Source of the DNA: Arachidicoccus sp050436765
Lineage (GTDB): Bacteria; Bacteroidota; Bacteroidia; Chitinophagales; Chitinophagaceae
Assembly: GCF_050436765.1 (NCBI RefSeq)
Contig: NZ_JBNQGD010000273.1
Coordinates: forward strand, 1 to 11,622
Direction: 5' to 3'
DNA: 11,622 nt
Shown here: in pieces, positions 1 through 7,031 of the stretch
How positions within the stretch are numbered: position 1 is the first letter of the stretch
Layout of the letters: each line of letters begins with the position of its first letter
Translations under genes and position numbers: made by a program
The notes under the pieces: generated by a model
Database searches by the model: none
Told to the model about the DNA's origin: nothing
The model's input: only the letters and a program-made list of their open reading frames with translations

Positions 1-1
1 A

Positions 2-172
2 CTTCATCATGAATTGGTAGATAGTGGTAAAATGAGCAATAATGAATTTCATCAAGACATATTAAAGCAAAACAATATGCCTATAGAAATGGTGCGCGCG
101 ATATTGGAAAAAATACCTTTGCAAAGAGACTATTCATCTCAATGGAAGTTTTATAAAGAAATCGCTCATTAG
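2..172 (+). CDS. C-terminal end of a DUF885-like protein (partial, 5' end outside window)
   Basis: An open frame runs in from the left edge and ends at a TAG at 170-172, giving 56 codons. The visible tail contains LHHELVDSGKMSNNEFHQDI, then a stretch with NNMPIEMVRAIL, and ends RDYSSQWKFYKEIAH. From memory this pattern (a helical HHELV...FH-D segment, a MP-E-VRA segment, then an aromatic W-K-FY end) resembles the C-terminus of DUF885 proteins, putative metallopeptidase-like enzymes that are often exported in Bacteroidota. That assignment is by recollection of the family, not by a search, and the catalytic part is not in view. The gene ends 48 nt before the S9 peptidase on the same strand, so the two may be co-transcribed, which would pair two peptidase-like genes. 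Confidence 0.5.
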   Translation, partial: LHHELVDSGKMSNNEFHQDILKQNNMPIEMVRAILEKIPLQRDYSSQWKFYKEIAH

Positions 173-220
173 GCTCTCTTCATTGATATCTAAAGACAAT
201 TTTGTTCAACAAGTAATAAA

Positions 221-2479
221 ATGAAAAAATATATATCTATAGTCATCCTATGTTTTTCTATTAGTTTTTCTTTTGCGCAATCTCCTCAACTGCCTACTGC
301 TCTTGCTTATCAGCGCGCTGAGAATTTTTCCTGGAGTAATTTAAGTCAACATATCTACCATTCATATGTTCGTCCTCAATGGTTTGAGGATGGTTCTGGG
401 TTTGCATATAGTACCCGTACACGAAATGGGGAAAAATATTATACGGTTTTATTTCATGCGAAAGAAAAGCGGCCATCATTTGATCAGCAGCGTTTGGCAG
501 ACGCTTTGAGCCAAGCTTTACATGATAAAGTTTTAGCGAAAAAACTATCTCTTAATTATTTACACTGGCAGGATAAAGATCATTTCTCCTTTTATTCGGA
601 AGGGAAAGCTTATAAAGTAAACTTGGAAAATGATCAAATCACACCTGTTGTTGGTAAAAAAAATAGAGATTTCGATGGAGATCACGAAATTTCTCCCAAT
701 GGGAAAGAAGTAGTTTACACTAGGGGTGGTAATCTCTTTTTAGAAAATAGTGATGGAACAAATGTTAGACAACTCTCTTCAAATGGTAATAAGCTATTTC
801 TTTATGGCAGTGACTATGGTTGGGGGGATGTGATGGTCGGGGAAGATAAAGGCCCCGTTGCACATCTCTTTGCACAATGGTCTCCTGACGGTAAAAAGAT
901 ACTAACGCAAATATTGGATGCTAGAAAGGGAGAAAAGATGTATTTGCTCAACTGGTCTATGGATACAATGTATCGACCTGTTTTGTTGTCCTATTATCGT
1001 GCCTCTCCGGGTGATTCCAATGATGTAGATTATATCCCCATTATTTACGATGCGCAAACAGGGAAAATGAGTAAGATAGATTTACCTGCTTTGCCACATT
1101 ATTTAGGTGTGAATTTGCGTTGGACTCAAGATGGAAAGCATTTATATGGGTTATATTACCATCGCGGCTATAAACAGATGGATGTCATAGAAGTCGATCC
1201 TGAAACAGGGAAAGTAAGAACGGTATTGACAGATAGCAGTAAGACTTATGTGGAAAGCAATACACAATTTCGTTATATAGAAAAGAAAAATATTGCGATC
1301 ATTAGTTCAGAAAAGAGTGGATGGAATCAATTATACCTGGTAAACTGGAAAACAGGTAAAACGCAGCCAATTACTAGTGGCAATTTTGTTGTCAAAGATA
1401 TTATCTCTGTTGATGTGGATAATGATTTTATTTATTTTACCGCTTCAGGCAAAGAAGAAAATATTAATCCATACTATAACTTCCTCTATAAAATAAAATT
1501 GAATGGTGGGGACTTACAATTGTTAACCCCTGAAGCGTTGAATCACGAAATAACTTTGTCTCCAGACAAAAAATATTTTGTTGATAATTGCTCCTCTGCT
1601 ACCTCTGCGACAAAATCGCTGCTAAGAAGTACTTCAAATGATAAATTAATAATTGCCATAGACAGCGCAGATATCCTGGATATTTTAAAGATGGGCTGGC
1701 AATATCCACAAATATTTACCGCAACCGCTCGCGATGGGAAGACCACTATTTATGGCGCTTTGTGGAAGCCCACCAATTTTGATAAAAATATTCATTATCC
1801 ATTAATCGATTATTCATACACCGGTGCACAAACCAATGTGTTTCCCAATACTTTTTCCAAGGCTCTTTATTCTTTCTATGCATCCGCTCAGTCATTGGCT
1901 GAGTTGGGTTTTATAGTGATGCAAGTAGATGGATTGGGCTCTTCCGGTCGTTCTAAATCCTTTCACGACTGGTCCTATAGAAATATGGGAAATAATTTGG
2001 CCGATCATGTTTTGGCCATTAGGCAGTTGGGCAAGAGATTTAATTGGATAGATACAACCCGTGTTGGCATATATGGCCATTCTGCTGGGGGATATGATGC
2101 TGCACACGCTTTACTGGCTTTTAATAATTGTTACAAAGTAGCAGTAGCAGAATCTGGGGATCACGATTGGCGAATGGAAAAGGCTTGGTGGCCTGAGATG
2201 TATGTGGGGTGGCCGGTAGATTCGATATATCAAGAAGAGTCAAATATCACCCTGGCCCCAAAGCTTAAGGGTAAATTGTTATTGATTCACGGTGGTATTG
2301 ATGAAAATGTAAATCCTTCAGAGACTTTTAAATTGAGCGAAGCATTGATTAAAGCTGGGAAGTATTTTGACCTTTTAATTATTCCAAGTGCTCATCATGG
2401 CTATCCTAATGCCTATATTCCTTATGTTGATAGAAAACGATGGGATTATTTTGTCAATAATTTAATCATAAAAAAATGA
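221..2479 (+). CDS. Secreted S9-family serine peptidase (DPP-IV-like, beta-propeller plus alpha/beta hydrolase)
   Basis: This is a complete 752-aa protein starting at an ATG that opens a clear Sec signal peptide (residues 1-20, hydrophobic core then SFSFAQ), so it is probably periplasmic or exported. Residues about 60-500 carry repeated blade-like motifs such as WSPDGKKIL and WTQDGKHLYG, typical of the DPP-IV N-terminal beta-propeller. Residues about 510-752 form the peptidase S9 hydrolase fold. The catalytic triad is visible as Ser621 in GIYGHSAGGYD, Asp694 in HGGIDENVNP and His726 in SAHHGYP. The VDGLGSSGRSKSFHD segment is a usual S9 landmark, and the length suits the family (roughly 700-850 aa). 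The DWxYEEE-like double-Glu motif of true dipeptidyl peptidase IV is not evident; the matching region at about 198-210 reads DYGWGDVMVGED. Substrate is therefore uncertain and a prolyl dipeptidase name is not justified. It converges with the AraC-type gene. Confidence 0.93.
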   Translation: MKKYISIVILCFSISFSFAQSPQLPTALAYQRAENFSWSNLSQHIYHSYVRPQWFEDGSGFAYSTRTRNGEKYYTVLFHAKEKRPSFDQQRLADALSQALHDKVLAKKLSLNYLHWQDKDHFSFYSEGKAYKVNLENDQITPVVGKKNRDFDGDHEISPNGKEVVYTRGGNLFLENSDGTNVRQLSSNGNKLFLYGSDYGWGDVMVGEDKGPVAHLFAQWSPDGKKILTQILDARKGEKMYLLNWSMDTMYRPVLLSYYRASPGDSNDVDYIPIIYDAQTGKMSKIDLPALPHYLGVNLRWTQDGKHLYGLYYHRGYKQMDVIEVDPETGKVRTVLTDSSKTYVESNTQFRYIEKKNIAIISSEKSGWNQLYLVNWKTGKTQPITSGNFVVKDIISVDVDNDFIYFTASGKEENINPYYNFLYKIKLNGGDLQLLTPEALNHEITLSPDKKYFVDNCSSATSATKSLLRSTSNDKLIIAIDSADILDILKMGWQYPQIFTATARDGKTTIYGALWKPTNFDKNIHYPLIDYSYTGAQTNVFPNTFSKALYSFYASAQSLAELGFIVMQVDGLGSSGRSKSFHDWSYRNMGNNLADHVLAIRQLGKRFNWIDTTRVGIYGHSAGGYDAAHALLAFNNCYKVAVAESGDHDWRMEKAWWPEMYVGWPVDSIYQEESNITLAPKLKGKLLLIHGGIDENVNPSETFKLSEALIKAGKYFDLLIIPSAHHGYPNAYIPYVDRKRWDYFVNNLIIKK

Positions 2480-2573
2480 CCGCGAAAAAGATTTTAGCCT
2501 TTCAGTTAATTTGATTAAAATAATGAGTAATCTCAGTTGGGTACTTTTATTTGCATTAATCTATGATAAACTT

Positions 2574-3467
2574 TTACACTGCATTTTCTAGAATGTTTTT
2601 ATTTAATGATTCTATATAATGACTAGGTGCCTGTAATGTAATAGTTTTGAATACCCGGTTAAAATTTGTTATGCTATTAAATCCACAATTGTAAGCAACA
2701 CTTGAAATGCTTTCAAAGTTACCTTGAGCAAATATTTTCCTTGCTTCATTGATGCGCACTTCATTCAAAAAGGAGACAAATGTTTGCCTCGTATGTTTTT
2801 TGAAATACCTACAAAAAGCTTGAGGTGTCATATAGGCTTGTTGGGCGATATTTTCCAATGTAAGGTTTTTCTCATAATTATGCAAGATGTAATTATAAAT
2901 CTGACTAATGCGAATGCTTTCATTCTCGTTGTTGTAAACAGAGGAGATGCTGTCAGATAAACTTTCCATGGCAGGGATAGAGGCTAGTAAATTTAATAGC
3001 TCGATGAACTGTAATGTTCGCTCTAAACCATTATCCAAATGTTTTATCAGGTTCATTTTTGCAGAGACTTTTTTTACGGTATGCTCCGGTACTTTAAAGC
3101 CATATTGCGCTTTTTGAATAAAGGCACGCAGATTTTTAAGTTCTGGTATATTTAAGAGTGAATTGCTGATAATGGTAGGGTCGAAGAATATGTCCAATGA
3201 AAGTATTGCTTTGCTTTTTGGTGTTGCAAAATAAGAAGATGTGTTTTTAAATACATGAGGCTGATCCGCACCTATAATAAATATTTCATTAGTTTGAAAC
3301 AAGTGCATGTTACCGCCTGTGACCAACGTTCCATGCCCCTTTTTGACCCATGTTATTTGCATTTCTTTGTGTTTATGCAAATACGGGTAAAAGTAGGGCA
3401 ACATATCAGTTCTTGAAACTATGGTCGTATCATGTTTAATAGGGATGGTAAATTGTAATACTTTCAT
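2574..3467 (-). CDS. AraC-family transcriptional regulator with N-terminal cupin-type sensor domain
   Basis: The protein has 297 aa from the ATG at 3467. The open frame continues to a TTG at 3494, but MKVLQFTIPIKHD is the more usual kind of start for this family, so I prefer the ATG. Residues about 5-160 look like an AraC cupin ligand-binding domain, including LHKHKEMQITWVKKGHGTL and GADQPHVF, with the His-rich strands expected there. The C-terminal 100 residues hold the two helix-turn-helix motifs: LTLENIAQQAYMTPQAFCRY (about 202-221) and ISSVAYNCGFNSITNFNRVF (about 254-273), followed by QAPSHYIES where the family usually has a G-SP--YR motif. It is cytoplasmic and DNA-binding. It lies 164 bp downstream of the lipoprotein operon on the same strand and is a plausible regulator of that locus (inference). 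A dyad and repeated half-sites lie directly upstream of it and could be its own operator. Confidence 0.93.
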   Translation of the reverse strand: MKVLQFTIPIKHDTTIVSRTDMLPYFYPYLHKHKEMQITWVKKGHGTLVTGGNMHLFQTNEIFIIGADQPHVFKNTSSYFATPKSKAILSLDIFFDPTIISNSLLNIPELKNLRAFIQKAQYGFKVPEHTVKKVSAKMNLIKHLDNGLERTLQFIELLNLLASIPAMESLSDSISSVYNNENESIRISQIYNYILHNYEKNLTLENIAQQAYMTPQAFCRYFKKHTRQTFVSFLNEVRINEARKIFAQGNFESISSVAYNCGFNSITNFNRVFKTITLQAPSHYIESLNKNILENAV

Positions 3468-3536
3468 AGCAGACGTATTTATTAAAGAAGGCAAATCATT
3501 CTTTCACCAAGTTAATACAATTTTTTACACTATATA

Positions 3537-3562
3537 TAATTTAGCCCAAAAAGGTTAAATTA
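3537..3562. repeat. Near-perfect inverted repeat (10-bp arms, 6-nt spacer) upstream of the AraC gene
   Basis: TAATTTAGCC at 3537-3546 faces GGTTAAATTA at 3553-3562 with spacer CAAAAA. Nine of ten positions are complementary; the exception is G3544 opposite T3555, which would be a G-U wobble in plus-strand RNA and an A-C mismatch in minus-strand RNA. It sits 70 nt upstream of the regulator's ATG and 70 nt past the stop of the last operon gene. It could be an operator or the 3' hairpin of the operon transcript. No U-run follows it on the minus strand, which argues against a simple intrinsic terminator for the operon. Confidence 0.6.
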
Positions 3563-3580
3563 TTGTTTTATTTGGTTAAA
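3553..3580. promoter_or_regulatory. Candidate AraC-type operator: GGTTAAA direct repeat phased at 21 bp
   Basis: GGTTAAA occurs at 3553-3559 and again at 3574-3580 in the same orientation, with starts exactly 21 bp apart. That equals two helical turns and is the half-site spacing known for E. coli AraC at araI1-araI2. The first copy is also the right arm of the dyad at 3537-3562. The location, just upstream of an AraC-family gene, fits autoregulation. The motif is short and AT-rich, so chance is not excluded. Confidence 0.35.
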
Positions 3581-3631
3581 ATCCGGTCATCGCAAAAATC
3601 GAATTCCATTTTGCAAATGAACTATGGAAGA

Positions 3632-4621
3632 TTATTTGTGCGTTGCATCTGTCATTTGAACGACTATCTCATAAGTGCCTTCGAGTTTTAGCTGAAACGA
3701 AAATACCGGATTTGCGGAAAACCCATTGGTGCTGGGCATATTGTCTATAGCTATATATTTACTTGGAATACGATAATACTGCAGGAATCCCCAATCAGTG
3801 CCGGCATTGTCGACGTAATTGGCTAAAGGAAAAGGGGCTACCTCGAAATTGCAAATCATTGCAGTATCTGTATAAGTTATCGGATGGAATTTGGCATAGG
3901 TGCCAAAGTAAGGACGATCGCCTCTTGTAATAACTTCGCCATTTTTTGGGTTAAACGGTACGCCGTTTTTATCAACTATTTTAACGATTGTGATAGCATT
4001 ATCGCTGCTGATTTTTGTAATAGAGAATTTTATATTTTTCATAGTTGTAAAAGTTCCTGTTGCGTCATTTGAAGCACTACACGCAGTATATACGACTTCA
4101 TATAAGTCGTCATCGGTTGGATCCAATACGTGTATATAACCAGCCGAAGGATAAATTTTAACGCCATGAACATTTGTGGCCTTGATGTCAAAGCAGTACA
4201 TACCGGTAGGTAAATGGGCGGATCCATGGTTAAATACAAATTGCCCGCTAACCTGATTAAAAAAATAAGGTTTAAGTTTTACCGATTCTCTTTTTGCATT
4301 TAATAATGCTATGGTGGTGTCGGTCTGTGCATCAAAGGTTTGGCCGGGTTTAAATTGAGTCACATCATAGGTAGAATCAAACTCTTTAGGCGCTGATTGC
4401 CCTGTTAAGCTGTCTCTTAAATTGATTAGCTCAAATTTGACGGGGGGAGTGGAACCATCGAAATTTATTTTTTCGGAAGCGTCATAAGCGAGACCCCGGG
4501 TGCAAATAATTTCTTTTTGTGTGTAGCCCAAAGTATCGCTTAGAAAACCGGGAACTATTTTCGTGCATGCAGCGAAAATTATTCCTAAATATAAAATATA
4601 CAAATATTTATTCTTATTCAT
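3632..4621 (-). CDS. DUF5007-like surface lipoprotein
   Basis: The 329-aa protein has a lipoprotein signal: a hydrophobic segment ending GIIFAAC, with the lipidated Cys at residue 19. The mature part is beta-rich, full of short Thr/Val/Ile stretches and Asp/Asn turns, with no enzyme motif I recognise. Length, the lipobox followed by PGFLSDTLGY, and the position after SusC, SusD and a fasciclin-domain gene all suit DUF5007, a Bacteroidota lipoprotein family of about 330 residues. The family call is from memory and not from a search. It starts 41 nt after the fasciclin reading frame and appears to be the last gene of the operon. By position it is probably an outer-membrane accessory protein of the SusCD complex, perhaps glycan-binding; the function itself is not known. 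Confidence 0.65.
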   Translation of the reverse strand: MNKNKYLYILYLGIIFAACTKIVPGFLSDTLGYTQKEIICTRGLAYDASEKINFDGSTPPVKFELINLRDSLTGQSAPKEFDSTYDVTQFKPGQTFDAQTDTTIALLNAKRESVKLKPYFFNQVSGQFVFNHGSAHLPTGMYCFDIKATNVHGVKIYPSAGYIHVLDPTDDDLYEVVYTACSASNDATGTFTTMKNIKFSITKISSDNAITIVKIVDKNGVPFNPKNGEVITRGDRPYFGTYAKFHPITYTDTAMICNFEVAPFPLANYVDNAGTDWGFLQYYRIPSKYIAIDNMPSTNGFSANPVFSFQLKLEGTYEIVVQMTDATHK

Positions 4622-4662
4622 TCTAATATAATTTTTATATGTATGAGCAATGTTGGATTTAA

Positions 4663-5360
4663 TTAATGATCAGCCGTAGGCTCTGTATTAAAGAATAAAC
4701 GATGATGACCGTCCAGTACGTGAATAATGCCGGTGGTGGTGATAATTCCCGAGGTCTGGCAATCATAAGAAATGTCTTTTTCGTTTTCAGGGATAGTCGA
4801 CTGATCATCTATCAGATCGTCTCTGCTGCCAATGACTTTAGTAAAATTTACGTAATCAACATGATCTAGGAAGGTGCTATAGTCTGATGTGCTTCTTCGT
4901 AATTTGATCAAAAAACTTATATTGGAAATAACGCCAAATAAGCTATTGTAAAGTTTTCCCTTAAGTGTCATGTCATCTCTGTTAATTTTGCCTGTAAACA
5001 TATAGGTCAATAGAGAATCTTTGAATTGATCCAGTGGAACGCTGTCAATGGTATAAGTAATGTTTTCATCATTAAGTTCGATGATTCTTTTTTGGCTGAC
5101 ACCCATTGATCTACACCATAATTAGTTACAGCAAAAAGGGTTATATCTCCATTTACTTTATCTTGTAATCCTGCCCGGTCAATCAAATGCACGAGTGAAC
5201 TAAAGGAGCTGTCTGACTTTAAGAAATCGTAAGTTGACATATTTACATGCGGGTTAGAAACACCACCGTCGAATTTGTAATTATCTTTATTGCAGCTAAC
5301 TGAAAGAAAAATGACCATCAGTAATAATGCTGCAATCGGATTGAAATATTTATAATTCAT
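4663..5360 (-). pseudogene. Fasciclin (FAS1) domain lipoprotein with a frame break at an A6 run
   Basis: Two overlapping frames together encode one FAS1 protein. The first starts at the ATG at 5360 with a lipobox ending FLSVSC (Cys23) and carries GDITLFAVTNYGVDQW at residues about 71-86, the FAS1 H1-type motif. The second frame, which ends at 4663, carries the H2-type motif GIIHVLDGHHRLFF close to its C-terminus. Neither frame alone makes a complete domain. The frames join naturally at six A (minus strand) at 5088-5093: reading gcc-aaa-aaa and then aga-atc needs one more A, which would yield a single 232-aa lipoprotein. Possible causes are a real inactivating deletion, a sequencing or assembly error in the homopolymer, or programmed -1 slippage on C-AAA-AAA-G. 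The gene starts 17 nt after susD and precedes the DUF5007-like gene by 41 nt. FAS1 domains are usually adhesive; a role in surface glycan handling is inference. Confidence 0.8.
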
Positions 5361-5377
5361 ATTGTTTATTTTAGATT

Positions 5378-6979
5378 TTAAAGCTTGCCTTTCCAATAGT
5401 TAGTTTGAGAAAGATGGATGTTATCGCTGAAAAGTGAAGGATCTACAGGCCAGTAAAATCCTTCTTTTCTAAAGCGTGCCGGACTCATCCATGTAATGAA
5501 ATCGCCGTAAGTTCTTGTTCGTAATAAGTCCCAATATAATTGCCCCTCCAAATACAATTCCTTGCCCCTTTCCAGAATATATTGGTACATTACATCATCT
5601 CTGGTGCTATTGGGATCTATAACATTATTGGGATTTGCGCCTCTTTTTTGCCTTAGATTGTCTATGATATTTATGGCCGCCGGTAGATTGTTTTTATAAA
5701 TGGCAATTTCTGCTTTTAATAAAACCATATCAGCATAGCGTAATAAGATCATATTATTAGAGAGGTAGGGGTCGGTTTTGGCGGACGGATTTCGATAAAC
5801 TACATTACTATATTTTAAGCATACCGGTTGGGTTTGCGCTACTTCAGTAAAGATCTTTCGATACCGGACGTCTGTAGAGTCATAAGCCGTATTCCATACC
5901 CATTGATTGGAATTGCTATCCCACACCCACTCGCCACCTCCAAATCCAAAATGTGTTGAGAGGTAGTCCTTTACCACGTAGAATCGTGGATTGTCACCCG
6001 CGGTTGCTAAATATTTTGTGGGTAAGAACCCCAGTCCAATGGCTGCATTGTCTCCTTCTCTGTCGTCTTCGCTTCTATTGATTTCAAAAATAGACTCAGA
6101 AGATTGTCCGATAAAAACTTTAGCATATGAAGCTGTATCTGCTAGGCTGTATCCTCCATTGGCCATTAATTTGTCAATCGTTGTGTCGGCACTATTGACG
6201 TCTTTCATAATCGGTTGATCTGAACTTACATTAGACATGGTTGCACGCCATAAATATAAGTGTGCCAGTAACGCATACACGGCCCCTTTATTAGCAGTAA
6301 CGGCGCGATCTTCCTCGTTTTCATAGCCCCAATCAAGCAACTTAGCAGCTTGGTGGCAGTCTTTTTCTATCTGCGCCATTACCGTATCTTTGTCTGATCT
6401 TCCTAATTGTGGTGCATTGATTGGATTGTCATAAGATTGAATGTCCAAGGGTACATCTCCCCATATTCTTGTTAAGGTAAAATAAGTATAGGCGCGTATA
6501 AAGAGCGCCTGACCCATAATACTATTCTTAAAAGTTTCTACATCATCCACATCATTTTCAAGTAATTTATTGTCGATGGTAGGTATTTCTTTGAGAATCA
6601 AATTACTCATGGCAATCACTTGATAAAATCTACTCCAATTGCCGAGTGAAGTTACGTTATAGGTTGTCGTGAAATCTCCAGTTTGAATGGTTTCTAGCCC
6701 ATCTCCGTTGTATTGTATGGTAAAATAATTCCCTGGGACTGCATCTCCATACATATAATAGCCGTCTTCTTTATAAGATAATGCGGCCCGAAGTAAACTA
6801 TAATCCCCGGATAGTGCTGACTGGCAGTCGCTTACACTTTTCCAGAAAACCTGTAAATAAGGAGAATTTTTAGGTTCCTGATTTAAAATTTTCTGGCAGG
6901 AACTGAATATAGTTGAAAAGAAAAGGAGTGTGGCAACTGTAATAAAATGTATTTCTTTTTTGATTAAAAAACTTTTCAT
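5378..6979 (-). CDS. SusD/RagB-family nutrient-binding outer-membrane lipoprotein
   Basis: The 533-aa protein starts at the ATG at 6979; the longer open frame upstream overlaps susC and lacks a signal at its own start, so it is rejected. The signal ends TIFSSC with lipidated Cys28, which predicts export to the outer-membrane surface. SusD landmarks appear in order: SDCQSALSGDYSLLRAAL (about 50-67), ALFIRAYTYFTLTRIWGDVP (158-177), GAVYALLAHLYLWRA (232-246, a TPR-like helix), LLRYADMVLLKAEI (412-425), IDNLRQKRGA (439-448), ILERGKELYLEGQLYWDLLR (468-487) and a final FYWPVDPSLF...NYW. The length is normal for the family. SusD caps the SusC barrel and binds the glycan before transport. It begins 52 nt after susC and ends 17 nt before the fasciclin gene. 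The glycan specificity cannot be read from the sequence. Confidence 0.96.
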   Translation of the reverse strand: MKSFLIKKEIHFITVATLLFFSTIFSSCQKILNQEPKNSPYLQVFWKSVSDCQSALSGDYSLLRAALSYKEDGYYMYGDAVPGNYFTIQYNGDGLETIQTGDFTTTYNVTSLGNWSRFYQVIAMSNLILKEIPTIDNKLLENDVDDVETFKNSIMGQALFIRAYTYFTLTRIWGDVPLDIQSYDNPINAPQLGRSDKDTVMAQIEKDCHQAAKLLDWGYENEEDRAVTANKGAVYALLAHLYLWRATMSNVSSDQPIMKDVNSADTTIDKLMANGGYSLADTASYAKVFIGQSSESIFEINRSEDDREGDNAAIGLGFLPTKYLATAGDNPRFYVVKDYLSTHFGFGGGEWVWDSNSNQWVWNTAYDSTDVRYRKIFTEVAQTQPVCLKYSNVVYRNPSAKTDPYLSNNMILLRYADMVLLKAEIAIYKNNLPAAINIIDNLRQKRGANPNNVIDPNSTRDDVMYQYILERGKELYLEGQLYWDLLRTRTYGDFITWMSPARFRKEGFYWPVDPSLFSDNIHLSQTNYWKGKL

Positions 6980-7031
6980 TATTATATTTTTAGTTTTTAC
7001 TGATTTGGATGTACTGGTGGCTATAAATGTT

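Noticed and set aside
2480..2573. Bidirectional terminator between the converging peptidase and AraC genes
   Set aside because: Only short AT-only stems are present (for example TTAAT-TTG-ATTAA near 2508), without a GC-rich hairpin followed by a T run.
3468..3494. TTG start for the AraC gene at 3494
   Set aside because: It adds nine residues (MPSLINTSA) without family similarity, while the ATG at 3467 gives the usual N-terminus. It is kept only as an alternative.
5007..5106. Two separate small proteins instead of one broken FAS1 gene
   Set aside because: The 3' frame has no signal peptide, and each half carries only one of the two FAS1 motifs, so a single disrupted gene explains the region better.
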